From Streptomyces sp. KMM 9044 (GTDB lineage Bacteria; Actinomycetota; Actinomycetes; Streptomycetales; Streptomycetaceae), in NCBI RefSeq assembly GCF_024701375.2, contig NZ_CP113910.1:558001-622000 (forward strand): a stretch of 64,000 bases of DNA, read 5' to 3'. Positions 27,203 through 35,662 of this stretch are shown here, in pieces. The translations under genes and the position numbers were made by a program. The notes beneath the pieces were generated by a model that was not told the origin of the DNA, made no database searches, and worked only from the letters and a program-made list of their open reading frames with translations. Numbering within the stretch: the stretch's first letter is position 1; the number at the start of each line of letters is the position of its first letter.

Positions 27203-28342
27203 TCATCTCTTTCGTACGACGACGAAGTCCGCGAGCGCCGTGAACTGCTCCCGCACCCTGTCGGGCATGTCCACGACGTCGAGGGCCTCGATGGCGATGG
27301 TGTGCTGGCGACGCGCTTCCTCGGCGGTCCACTCCCGTCCGCCGGCCTGCTCGATGAGGGCCGCGCGGGCCGCGAACTCCTCCTCGGAGAAGGTGGCGAA
27401 GCCGCTGCTGCCGGCGTCGGCGGCGAGGATCCCCGCGAGCTGCTCGGAGGCCGGGCCGCCCGCGGCGAGCGCCGCCACGACGGGGAGGGACTTCTTGCGC
27501 TGGCGCAGATCGCTCCAGGTCTGCTTGCCGGTGGCCGCCGGGTCGCCCCAGATGCCGAGGAGGTCGTCGACGGCCTGGAAGGCCAGGCCGAGGTGGTAGC
27601 CGTACTTCTCCAGGGTGTCGGCGGTGTGCGTGTCGGCGCCGCCGAGCACGGCGCCGACGGAGCTGGCGCAGGCGAGCAGGGCGCCGGTCTTGTTGCCCTC
27701 CATCTCCAGGCACTCCTCGACGCCGACGTGGTCGCGGTGCTCGTAGGAGATGTCCTGCGCCTGGCCGTCGATCAGGGCGCGGGTGGCGGTGGTCAGCCTG
27801 CGGGTGGCCCGGCCGGCCTCGACGGTGCCGAGTTCCAGCAGCACCTCGTTGGCGAGGGCGAACAGGGCGTCGCCGACGAGGATGGCCTGGGCGGGGCCGT
27901 GCATCTTCCAGACGGTGTCGCGGTGCCTGCGCTGCTCGTCGCCGTCCATGAGGTCGTCGTGCAGCAGGGAGAAGTTGTGGACGAGCTCGACGGCGACCGC
28001 GCCGGGAACGCCGACCTCGGGGGCGGCACCGGTGACCTCGGCGGACAGCACGGCGAGCGCGGGGCGCACGGCCTTGCCGCCGTCGCCGTCCGCGGGCCTG
28101 CCCTGGGCGTCGATCCAGCCGAAGTGGTAGGCGGCGACGGTGTCCATGGGAGGCGCCAGACAGCCGATGGCCGCCCGCAGTACCGGCATGGCCAGTGTCC
28201 TGCCGCGCTCCAGGAGCGCGGGCACGTCCGCCGCGGTCCTTCCAGCGGCCTTCGAGGCCGGGGGCACAGTGGGCACAGTCTCTCCTCTTGTTGCGGTACC
28301 GGGGGTGCGGAGACCCGCCGCGGCGGGTGCGTCGGCGCTCAC
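27203..28342 (-). CDS. Polyprenyl (probably farnesyl) diphosphate synthase
   Basis: A 379-residue isoprenyl diphosphate synthase with the first Asp-rich motif LLHDDLMDGD and the second AVDDLLGIWGD. The residue five before the first motif is small/polar (VHNFSLLHDD), compatible with a C15 or slightly longer product. It probably supplies farnesyl diphosphate for HpnD. GTG 28342 overlaps the hpnE stop as GTGA. The alternative is a longer-chain product; sequence alone does not settle this. Confidence 0.9.
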   Translation of the reverse strand: MSADAPAAAGLRTPGTATRGETVPTVPPASKAAGRTAADVPALLERGRTLAMPVLRAAIGCLAPPMDTVAAYHFGWIDAQGRPADGDGGKAVRPALAVLSAEVTGAAPEVGVPGAVAVELVHNFSLLHDDLMDGDEQRRHRDTVWKMHGPAQAILVGDALFALANEVLLELGTVEAGRATRRLTTATRALIDGQAQDISYEHRDHVGVEECLEMEGNKTGALLACASSVGAVLGGADTHTADTLEKYGYHLGLAFQAVDDLLGIWGDPAATGKQTWSDLRQRKKSLPVVAALAAGGPASEQLAGILAADAGSSGFATFSEEEFAARAALIEQAGGREWTAEEARRQHTIAIEALDVVDMPDRVREQFTALADFVVVRKR

Positions 28343-29805
28343 CGGAGTCCCTCTCGCACGGCGGGGCCCCGGGCGCCGCGGCCGGCCTCCCCGTCCCACG
28401 CGAAGAGGTGGTGGGGCCGTGGCCGACCCAGGGCTCGCAGCGCGGCGTCCGCCGCACCGACGCCGCTGCGGACCGCACCCTCCATGGTCGCGGGCCACCC
28501 GGTGGCGGTCCACGCCCCGGCCAGGTACAGGCCGGGAGCCTTGGTGCGGGCGCCGGGCCTGAGCCGTCCGACACCGGGAGCGGGGGCGAACGTCGCGGTG
28601 CGCTCCCGCGTCACGAAGAAGTCCCGCACGGCGGCGCCGCGGGCGCGTGGCAGCAGGCGTTCCAGTTCGGGCAGGTAGCGCTCGCTCAACGCGGCCACGG
28701 GCTCGTCGATGTCGTCGTGGGCGACCGACTGCGACACGGCCAGGTACTGGCCCTGTCGCAGGCCGGAGGCCCGGGTGCGGTCGAAGACCCACTGCACGGG
28801 GCTGCCGAGGGCGGCGAAGAAGGGGCTGGTGAGCACGGTGCGGTCGTAGACGACGTGGAGGTTGAGGATCGGTGCGGTGCCGATGCCGAGCAACCGCCCG
28901 GGATCGTCGAGCGCTCCGGTGGGCAGCAGGCCGTACGCCTCGCGCTGCGGTACGGCGAGGACGACGGCGTCCGCGTCGAGGGCCTCGCCGGGAGCACGGA
29001 CGCTCCAGCCTCCGTCGCCGCGGGCGGTGACGGAGGTGACGCGGGTACGGACCTCGGTACGGACCCCGGCGGAGTCGAGCGCCTTGCGGGCCAGCCGGTC
29101 GTGCAGGTCGCCCAGCGGGACATGGGCCCAGCCGATGTCGGCCGCGGCCGGACCGGACAGCAGGCCGGTCCTGAAGACCATCGCGGCGAGCGCCAGCGAG
29201 GCGTCGCCCGCGACCGCGTTGAGGGTGGCGACCCCCACCAGGTCCCACAGTGCCTCGACGGCACGCGGCGACTGGCCGTGCGCGGCCAGCCAGCTGCCGA
29301 AGTCCTGGTCGTCGAGGGCGGGGTCGGCGAGGTCGAGTCCCTTGAGCGCGAGCGCGGCGCGGCCCACGCCGGCCCGTTCGGCGAGCGAGAGGTGCGGGTA
29401 GGCGGCGAGGCTGCGTCCCAGGTGCAGGGGGGCGGGCAGCGGGTCGCGGCGCAGCCGGCCGAGCCGGCGTCCCTCGGGCCGGTCGGCGTCGATCACGGGC
29501 ACGTCGAGGCGGTTCTGCAGCGGTGCCAGGGCCGTGCCGTCGATCCGGTCGAGGAACCAGCGGTAGGCGGTGCAGCAACGCAGGTAGACATGCTGGCCGT
29601 TGTCGACGGTCAGGTCACCGCGCCGGAAGGAGAAGGCGAGCCCGCCGAGCCGGGGGCGGCCTTCGAACAGGGTGACACGCACGCCTGCGTCGGCGAGCGC
29701 GAGCGCGGCGGCGACCCCGGCGAGGCCGCCACCGACCACGACGGCGTGCCGCCTCGCCAGTGCGTCGTCGGCGGGCGATTCCTCGGAGCTGTTGACACGG
29801 GTCAT
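28339..29805 (-). CDS. hpnE: Hydroxysqualene dehydroxylase HpnE
   Basis: A 488-residue FAD-dependent amine-oxidase/phytoene-desaturase-type protein. The dinucleotide-binding motif is VVVGGGLAGVAAALALADAG with an acidic strand end LFEGRPRLGGLAFSF, and the C-terminal FAD contact is LYLAGAWTATGWPATMEGAV. HpnE reduces hydroxysqualene to squalene, the third step from farnesyl diphosphate. ATG 29805 follows GGGGAGGA. A 136-base non-coding gap separates it from hpnD upstream. Confidence 0.93.
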   Translation of the reverse strand: MTRVNSSEESPADDALARRHAVVVGGGLAGVAAALALADAGVRVTLFEGRPRLGGLAFSFRRGDLTVDNGQHVYLRCCTAYRWFLDRIDGTALAPLQNRLDVPVIDADRPEGRRLGRLRRDPLPAPLHLGRSLAAYPHLSLAERAGVGRAALALKGLDLADPALDDQDFGSWLAAHGQSPRAVEALWDLVGVATLNAVAGDASLALAAMVFRTGLLSGPAAADIGWAHVPLGDLHDRLARKALDSAGVRTEVRTRVTSVTARGDGGWSVRAPGEALDADAVVLAVPQREAYGLLPTGALDDPGRLLGIGTAPILNLHVVYDRTVLTSPFFAALGSPVQWVFDRTRASGLRQGQYLAVSQSVAHDDIDEPVAALSERYLPELERLLPRARGAAVRDFFVTRERTATFAPAPGVGRLRPGARTKAPGLYLAGAWTATGWPATMEGAVRSGVGAADAALRALGRPRPHHLFAWDGEAGRGARGPAVREGLR

Positions 29806-29941
29806 GGCCCGTCCTCCCCTGCCCGGCCGCCGTGTCGCCGGACCGGTGCGCGGCGGACCGTCCTGAGCGGGGACGCGAGACCTCGGCAAAGGGTTGCGCC
29901 CCGTCTGCCGGGGGCGCGACCGGGCGGGAGAGGGGTGTCCA

Positions 29942-30892
29942 TCAGGCACGCCTCCTGACGGTCCGCCGGGTGACGTGCCGGGCGTCCAAGCCGGACAGGC
30001 CGCGCACCGCGACGTAGGCCTTCTCCCGTCCGGGCAGGGAGACCCGGCCGCGCAGCACGGCCTCCGGCTCGCGCTCGATGCGGTCGAGGAGGCGGCGGTA
30101 GATGCCGGCCATGGCGGCGACACAGGCGCCGCTGCGGCGGTCGAGCATGGGCAGCAGCCGGTAGCCCTCGGCGAACAGGGCGCGGGCCCGGCGCACCTCG
30201 AAGTGGACGAGACCGGCGAAGTCTGAGCCCTTTGGCGGGATCGGACCGCTGAACCCGGCCGAACAGCCGAACTTGGCGAGGTCGTCGGAGGGCAGATAGG
30301 TGCGCCCGCCCTCGGCGTCCTCCCGGACGTCCCGGAGGATGTTGGTGAGCTGGAGCGCGAGCCCCAGCGTGTCGGCGTACTCGGGAGCGCGTTCGGCGCC
30401 CCGTGCGCCGGGTTCGGTGCCGAAGACGCCGAGAGAGATCCGCCCGATGGCGCCGGCCACGCAGCGGCAGTAGACCTTCAGGTCGTCCCAGGTCTCGTAG
30501 GTCTCGCCGCGCACGTCCATCTGAACGCCGTCGATCAGTTCGTCAAGGCCGCCGAGCGGGACCGGGAACTGCCGCGCGGTGTGTGCGAGGGCGACAGCCA
30601 CCGGGTCGGTGTCGTCCTCGTCGACCGTGCCGTCCCGGACCCGGGTGAGCAGCGCCCGGGTGTCCTCGAGCCGGGCGACCTTGATGTCGTCCGCCAGCGT
30701 GCCGTCGCCGATGTCGTCGACGCGCCGGGAGAACGCGTACAGCGCCGACATCGCGCGCCGCTTCGACGTCGGCAGCAGCCGGATGCCGTAGGCGAAGTTC
30801 CGGGCCTGCTGTCCGGTGACGGCCTCGCAGTAGCTGTATGCGGCGAGTACCGGGGCCGATGTGTGCGTGTCCGACTGCACTGCCGGAATCAC
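29942..30892 (-). CDS. hpnD: Presqualene diphosphate synthase HpnD
   Basis: A 316-residue squalene/phytoene-synthase-family protein with the two Asp-rich motifs (SRRVDDIGDG near residue 58; LTNILRDVREDA near 185) and YCRCVAGAIG. HpnD condenses two farnesyl diphosphates to presqualene diphosphate. GTG 30892 overlaps the hpnC stop as GTGA. The C-terminus is basic. Confidence 0.93.
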   Translation of the reverse strand: MIPAVQSDTHTSAPVLAAYSYCEAVTGQQARNFAYGIRLLPTSKRRAMSALYAFSRRVDDIGDGTLADDIKVARLEDTRALLTRVRDGTVDEDDTDPVAVALAHTARQFPVPLGGLDELIDGVQMDVRGETYETWDDLKVYCRCVAGAIGRISLGVFGTEPGARGAERAPEYADTLGLALQLTNILRDVREDAEGGRTYLPSDDLAKFGCSAGFSGPIPPKGSDFAGLVHFEVRRARALFAEGYRLLPMLDRRSGACVAAMAGIYRRLLDRIEREPEAVLRGRVSLPGREKAYVAVRGLSGLDARHVTRRTVRRRA

Positions 30893-31812
30893 CTCTCTCC
30901 TCGCAGCGTCGTGCCGGCCTCGCGCAGCAGCCGGGCCTTGCCGGCCCCCGGCGGGCCGGGAAGTACGTCGTACTCGGCAGCGGCGATCGCGCCCAGGGCC
31001 GCCCGTCCCCCCGCCACGAACCCCGCGAGCAGCAGCTTCAGCCTGCCGCGGACGCTGCCCACCAGGGGGGCACCCTCCTCCAGGAGTTCCCGGGCGCGCT
31101 GAGCCTGGAACGCGACCAGGGCGCGCACCGACGCTCCGGCGTGCGGTGCGGCGAGATCCGCCTCGTCCACGTGGAAGCGTTTCATGTCCTCGGCGGGCAG
31201 GTAGACACGGTCGCGGCCGAGGTCCTCGGCGACGTCCTGGAGGTGCTCGACGATCTGGAGGGCGGTACAGACCGCATCGGAGCGGCGGATCCGCTCGGGG
31301 GTCGAGGTTCCGGTGACACCGAGGACGAGACGGCCGACCGGGTTGGCCGACAGTTCGCAGTAGGCGAGCAGGTCGTCGTAGGTCTCGTAGCGGCTGACGA
31401 CCTGGTCCTGGCGGTTGGCGGCGATCAGGCCGAGGAAGGGGCCGGGGGTCAGGCCGCGGCGGCGGACCGTCGGCTGGAGCCTGCGCAGCAGCGGATGGTG
31501 CGGGACCGTGCCGAAGAGGCGGCGCAGATCCGCCTCGAGGGCATCGAGCAGTACCGTCCGGTCGGCCGCCCGGTCGGGAGCGACGCCGAGCAGTTCCGCG
31601 TCGGCGCCGCCGGGGGCCAGGTCGCCGTCGCCGATGTCGTCGACGAGCCGGGCGTAGCCGTAGACCGCCATCAGGTCGTCGCGCCAGGCCCGGGGCAGGA
31701 AGAACGGCGCCACCGGGAAATTCTCGGTGGCGGCCTTGTCCAGAGTGGCGCGCTCGATGTCCAGGGGGGCGCTCCCGGGACCTGCCGGGCGCACCGTGCC
31801 GGTTCGCGTCAT
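30889..31812 (-). CDS. hpnC: Hydroxysqualene synthase HpnC
   Basis: A 307-residue partner of HpnD, recognised by TENFPVAPFFLPRAWRDDLM and YGYARLVDDIGDGDL near the start and the second site IVEHLQDVAEDLGRDRVYLP. HpnC converts presqualene diphosphate to hydroxysqualene. I chose ATG 31812 because it overlaps the stop of a short leader frame (ATGA); an in-frame ATG at 31842 is the alternative. It is the first enzyme gene of the hopanoid operon. Confidence 0.9.
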   Translation of the reverse strand: MTRTGTVRPAGPGSAPLDIERATLDKAATENFPVAPFFLPRAWRDDLMAVYGYARLVDDIGDGDLAPGGADAELLGVAPDRAADRTVLLDALEADLRRLFGTVPHHPLLRRLQPTVRRRGLTPGPFLGLIAANRQDQVVSRYETYDDLLAYCELSANPVGRLVLGVTGTSTPERIRRSDAVCTALQIVEHLQDVAEDLGRDRVYLPAEDMKRFHVDEADLAAPHAGASVRALVAFQAQRARELLEEGAPLVGSVRGRLKLLLAGFVAGGRAALGAIAAAEYDVLPGPPGAGKARLLREAGTTLRGER

Positions 31813-31874
31813 CGCGGGCAGCCCTGGGCGGGGACGGCACATGCTGCGTTCAGCAGGGGAGTCTCCGTAGCCAT
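31809..31874 (-). CDS. 21-codon leader reading frame before hpnC
   Basis: ATG 31874, with GGGAG eleven bases upstream, opens a 21-codon frame (MATETPLLNAACAVPAQGCPR) whose TGA overlaps the hpnC ATG as ATGA. hpnC itself has no convincing ribosome site at that start, so translation could be delivered by this short frame. It contains two Cys codons but no run of one amino acid and no visible attenuator hairpin. It may be a real coupled micro-ORF or chance. Confidence 0.4.
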   Translation of the reverse strand: MATETPLLNAACAVPAQGCPR

Positions 31875-31908
31875 TGCCGTCACATCTCCCGTTCTACACT
31901 GCCGACCC

Positions 31909-31921
31909 AATAGACACTATT
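31909..31921. promoter_or_regulatory. Inverted repeat in the hopanoid operon promoter region
   Basis: AATAG-ACA-CTATT forms a 5-bp inverted repeat with a 3-base centre in the most AT-rich stretch upstream of hpnC. On the minus strand it is followed by TTGGGT and, further on, TAGAAC about 20 bases before the leader frame, a possible promoter. The repeat is short, so an operator role is only suggested. Confidence 0.35.
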
Positions 31922-32178
31922 TCGGACACGCCGCCCGTGCTTCCGCACGGCCGGGTCGCCGGTGGGTGTCACGCGCTATGGCCCTGATTGCCGTCTTTAG
32001 GGACCGGTACAGCTTACGTCGTACAGCACGGTACGGACCGCCGGGGTGTCCCGCGCCTCGGAACAACGAACCGGTCTGTGTCAAGATTCCTGCGCACGGC
32101 AGGAGTTGACGTTTCCTTTGCAGACGCCCTGCTTCCCCGGCCGGTTCCGGCCGCAGAGACACGGGCAGGCGGACCGGG

Positions 32179-32967
32179 CTACTTGGCGGTGAACTTCTCG
32201 TACTCCTTGAGGACCTCGTCCGTCGGGCCGTCCATGCGCAGTTCGCCGCGCTCCAGCCACAGCACGCGGTCGCAGGTGTCGCGGATCGACTTGTTGTTGT
32301 GGCTGACCAGGAAGACGGTGCCGGCCTCTTCGCGCAGTTCACGGATGCGCGCCTCAGAGCGTTTCTGGAACTTGCGGTCGCCGGTGGCCAGGGCCTCGTC
32401 GATCATCAGGACGTCGTGGTCCTTGGCCGCCGCGATGGAGAAACGGAGCCGGGCGGCCATGCCGGAGGAGTAGGTGCGCATCGGCAGGGTGATGAAGTCG
32501 CCCTTCTCGTTGATGCCGGAGAAGTCGACGATCTCCTGGTAGCGCTCCCGGACCTGCTCGCGGGACATGCCCATGGCGAGCCCGCCGAGTATGACGTTCC
32601 GTTCGCCCGTCAGGTCGTTCATCAGGGCGGCGTTGACGCCGAGGAGGGAGGGCTGGCCGTCGGTGTAGACCTTGCCCCTCTCGGCGGGCAGCAGGCCGGC
32701 GATGGCCCGCAGCAGGGTCGACTTGCCCGAGCCGTTGGAGCCGATCAGGCCGATGGCCTCACCGCGGTAGGCGACGAAGGAGACCCCGCGCACCGCGTGC
32801 ACCTTGCGCACGCCCCGCGCCTCGTCGTCCTTGCCCCGCCGTATCATCCGGCTGAGCGCCGCCGTGGCGCTGCCGCGGCCGCCGCGCACACCGTTGACGC
32901 GGTAGACGATGTGCAGGTCGTCCGCGACGACGGTGGGGATGTGCGTGTCCGTCCTCCGGTCAGCCAC
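32179..32967 (-). CDS. ABC transporter ATPase, teichoic-acid/O-antigen export type
   Basis: A 262-residue ATPase with Walker A GSNGSGKSTLLRAIAG, Walker B DVLMIDEAL, and the altered signature YSSGM in place of LSGGQ, which marks the TagH/Wzt/RfbE polysaccharide-export group. It lacks the long C-terminal carbohydrate-binding domain of Wzt. ATG 32967 overlaps the permease stop by eight bases. It should power export of the polymer or glycoconjugate made by the upstream genes. It is the last gene of that operon. Confidence 0.93.
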   Translation of the reverse strand: MADRRTDTHIPTVVADDLHIVYRVNGVRGGRGSATAALSRMIRRGKDDEARGVRKVHAVRGVSFVAYRGEAIGLIGSNGSGKSTLLRAIAGLLPAERGKVYTDGQPSLLGVNAALMNDLTGERNVILGGLAMGMSREQVRERYQEIVDFSGINEKGDFITLPMRTYSSGMAARLRFSIAAAKDHDVLMIDEALATGDRKFQKRSEARIRELREEAGTVFLVSHNNKSIRDTCDRVLWLERGELRMDGPTDEVLKEYEKFTAK

Positions 32968-33895
32968 GGCCGTACCTCTCCTCAGCCTTCCAGAAGTACA
33001 CGAAACCGATCACCCCGGCCAGCAGTGCCCACCCCACCGCGAACGCCCACACGTGCGGCGGCAGGTACGAGGAGCCGTAACCGTCGATCAGCGCGAAGCG
33101 GACCAGGTCCATGTAGACCGCGGCCGGGTTCAGCTGCAGGACGTCGGCGAGCCAGTGGGGGACGTCCTTGTCGGCGAGCATCGCCGGGATGCTGAACATG
33201 ACGCCCGAGGCGTACATCCAGGTGCGCAGCACGAACGGCATCAGCTGGGCCAGGTCCGGGGTCCTGCTGCCCAGGCGCGCGAAGACGAGTGCGAGGCCGG
33301 TGTTGAAGACGAACTGGAGCAGCAGCGCGGGGACGACCAGCAGCCAGGACAGTGCCGGCATGCTGCCGAACGCCATCACCACGACGACCAGGACGATCAT
33401 CGCGTACAGCAGTTGCTGGAGCTGCTGCAGCGCGAAGGAGACGGGCAGGGAGGCCCGCGGGAAGTGCAGGGCCCGCACCAGGCCGAGGTTGCCGGAGATG
33501 GCACGCACCCCGGCGAGGACCGAGCTCTGCGTGAACGTGAACACGAACACGCCCGTCACCAGGAACGGGACGTAGACGTCGCTCGGGATGCCCCGGCGGG
33601 CGCCCAGCAGCAGGCCGAAGATGAAGAAGTACACGGCCGCGTTCAGCAGCGGCGTGGCCACCTGCCACAGCTGGCCGAGCTTGGCCTGGCTGTACTGCGC
33701 GGTCAGCTTCGCCCGGGAGAAGGCGAGGATGAAGTGCCGGCGCCCCCAGAGCTGCCGGACGTACTCGACGAGCGACGGTCGGGCGCCGCTCACCGTCAGT
33801 CCGTACTTGGCGGCGAGCTCGGCCGCCGTGAGGCCGTCGTCGGGCGGCACGGGCGCGCCGACCGCGACCGGGCCGTCGTGCGTTGTCTCACTCAC
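32960..33895 (-). CDS. ABC-2 type export permease (polysaccharide group)
   Basis: A 311-residue integral membrane protein with six hydrophobic helices and the cytoplasmic N-terminal block RHFILAFSRAKLTAQYSQAK, typical of TagG/Wzm permeases. Together with the adjacent ATPase it forms a half-dimer exporter. GTG 33895 follows GAAGAGGGAAAG; the open frame continues upstream without conserved sequence. It lies 97 bases after the glycosyltransferase gene. Confidence 0.92.
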   Translation of the reverse strand: MSETTHDGPVAVGAPVPPDDGLTAAELAAKYGLTVSGARPSLVEYVRQLWGRRHFILAFSRAKLTAQYSQAKLGQLWQVATPLLNAAVYFFIFGLLLGARRGIPSDVYVPFLVTGVFVFTFTQSSVLAGVRAISGNLGLVRALHFPRASLPVSFALQQLQQLLYAMIVLVVVVMAFGSMPALSWLLVVPALLLQFVFNTGLALVFARLGSRTPDLAQLMPFVLRTWMYASGVMFSIPAMLADKDVPHWLADVLQLNPAAVYMDLVRFALIDGYGSSYLPPHVWAFAVGWALLAGVIGFVYFWKAEERYGRG

Positions 33896-33992
33896 TGGTG
33901 AAGGCTTTCCCTCTTCGAGATGCCCGGCCCGTACGGACCGGGCATGTGCCGGGAGGCCTGGGTGCGGCCCCGATGGTCCCGACACGAGCTTG

Positions 33993-34877
33993 TCAGATGA
34001 CAGGAGGCCGGCCCAGCCGGGTCAGCCGCCACACCGTGCGCCACTTCATGGGCCGACGAGGGCCGCTGGGGGTGGTCCAGCCCTCCCGGAAGCCGCCGAA
34101 CCAGGCCTTGAGGGCCGGGCGCGAGGGCCTGCGGAGCAGGGTGAGCAGCATCCAGGCGCCCAGGTAGAGGGGGACCAGGGGCGCGGGAAGGTTGCGGCGA
34201 GCCAGCCAGACACGGTTACGGGCGACCATGCGGTGGTAGACCGCGTGCCGCGAGGGGGCGGTGGTCGGGTGGTACAGCACCATGTCGGACCGGTAGTCGA
34301 TCATCCAGCCGGCGTCGAGGGCCCGCCAGGCCAGGTCGGTCTCCTCGTGCGCGTAGAAGAACGCGTCGGGCAGGCAGCCGACGTCGGCGAAGACCCGGGT
34401 GCGTACGGCGTTGGCACCGCCGAGGAAGGTGGTCACCCTCGAGGAACGCATCGGGTCGGCGGCGCGCAGCCGGGGCACGTGGCGGCGCTGGGTGCTGCCG
34501 GTGTCCGGGTCGGCGATGCGGAAGCTGATGATGCCGAGCTCCGGGTCGGCGGTGAACGCCTGGCGGCACAGCTCGGCCGTGTCGTGGTGCGCCAGGAGGC
34601 CGTCGTCGTCGAGGAACAGCAGGATGTCGACGTCCTGGCCGTTCGGGCCGAACGCCTCGATGCCGACGTTGCGTCCGCCGGGGATGCCGAGGTTCTCCGG
34701 CAGCTCGACGGTGCGTACGCCGTCGGGGACCTCCGGGACGGGTGAGCCGTTGCCGACGACGACGGCCCGGACCGGTTCGCCGTCCTGCTTGGCGACCGAT
34801 TCGAGCAGGGCGCACAGCTCGTCGGGGCGGTTGCCCATGGTGATGATCACCGCGCCGACCTTGAGGGAGGATCCCAT
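33993..34877 (-). CDS. Family 2 glycosyltransferase
   Basis: A 294-residue GT2 enzyme (GT-A fold). It starts VGAVIITMGNRPDELCALLE, carries the metal-binding DxD region DILLFLDDDG near residue 90, and has the acceptor/base region AFFYAHEETDLAWRA near residue 173. The C-terminal part has a short hydrophobic patch (VPLYLGAWMLLTLL) that could touch the membrane. The sugar and acceptor are unknown. ATG 34877 has AGGTGA upstream and begins five bases after the CDP-alcohol transferase stop. Confidence 0.92.
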   Translation of the reverse strand: MGSSLKVGAVIITMGNRPDELCALLESVAKQDGEPVRAVVVGNGSPVPEVPDGVRTVELPENLGIPGGRNVGIEAFGPNGQDVDILLFLDDDGLLAHHDTAELCRQAFTADPELGIISFRIADPDTGSTQRRHVPRLRAADPMRSSRVTTFLGGANAVRTRVFADVGCLPDAFFYAHEETDLAWRALDAGWMIDYRSDMVLYHPTTAPSRHAVYHRMVARNRVWLARRNLPAPLVPLYLGAWMLLTLLRRPSRPALKAWFGGFREGWTTPSGPRRPMKWRTVWRLTRLGRPPVI

Positions 34878-34882
34878 CGCGG

Positions 34883-35662
34883 TCACCTCAGCCTGCTGGA
34901 GGCGAGGACGGACACCAGGTGCAGCAGGGTCTGCAGCAGGGCTATCCCGGCGAGGACGGCGACACCCAGGCGGGTGAAGAACAGGTCGCCCCGGGCTGTG
35001 TCGACGACCGCGAGGACCACGATCAGCAGCGACGCCTCCATGCCGAGGATCAGCCGGTGGAACTTCAGGGCTCCGGCGGCCCGGCGGGCGAGCGCCATGC
35101 CGGAGGAGCGCGGCTCGGCGGCGGCCTCCTTGACCGGCGGGAGTCCGCCCTGGTGCCGGGCCACTCCGACCAGGTCGGTCTCGGCCTTGATCAGGATGGC
35201 GCCGAGGGCGGCCAGGGTGCCGAGGAAGGCCCAGAGCCAGTCGATGCGGCCGGTGCCCCACAGGTCGGCGGCGCGCAGGCCGAACCCGACGAGAACGGCC
35301 GCGTCGCACAGGTAGGCGCCGACCCGGTCGAGGTAGACCCCGCTGAGCGAGAACTGCTGCTTCCAGCGGGCGACCTCGCCGTCCACGCAGTCGAGCAGCA
35401 GGTACAGCTGCACCATGACCAGGCCGAGGAGCGCGCCCGTGATCCCCGGCACCAGCAGGACCGGGGCGGCGAGGACGCCGAAGACGGTCATCAGATACGT
35501 GAGCTGGTTGGGCGTGACCCTGGTGTTCACCAGGTAGCGGTCCACCCGCAGGGACACCTCACGCATGTAGAGGCGTCCCATCCAGTGCTCACCGCTGCGC
35601 CGGTCCTTCACCCCCGCGGGGTGGACGACCGGACGGAGTTCAGCTACCGATGGCCTTGACAT
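34883..35662 (-). CDS. CDP-alcohol phosphatidyltransferase family protein with altered motif
   Basis: A 259-residue membrane protein of the CDP-alcohol phosphotransferase family, with five to six hydrophobic segments. The signature is DCVDGEVAR (D91, D94, G95, A98, R99), then G108 and D112. The last Asp of the motif DX2DGX2AR...GX3DX3D should be residue 116 but is Ala (GVYLDRVGA). That Asp is the proposed catalytic base, so this protein may be inactive, use another base, or have a different reaction. It sits inside the export operon, overlapping the dehydrogenase gene by 23 bases. Confidence 0.88.
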   Translation of the reverse strand: MSRPSVAELRPVVHPAGVKDRRSGEHWMGRLYMREVSLRVDRYLVNTRVTPNQLTYLMTVFGVLAAPVLLVPGITGALLGLVMVQLYLLLDCVDGEVARWKQQFSLSGVYLDRVGAYLCDAAVLVGFGLRAADLWGTGRIDWLWAFLGTLAALGAILIKAETDLVGVARHQGGLPPVKEAAAEPRSSGMALARRAAGALKFHRLILGMEASLLIVVLAVVDTARGDLFFTRLGVAVLAGIALLQTLLHLVSVLASSRLR

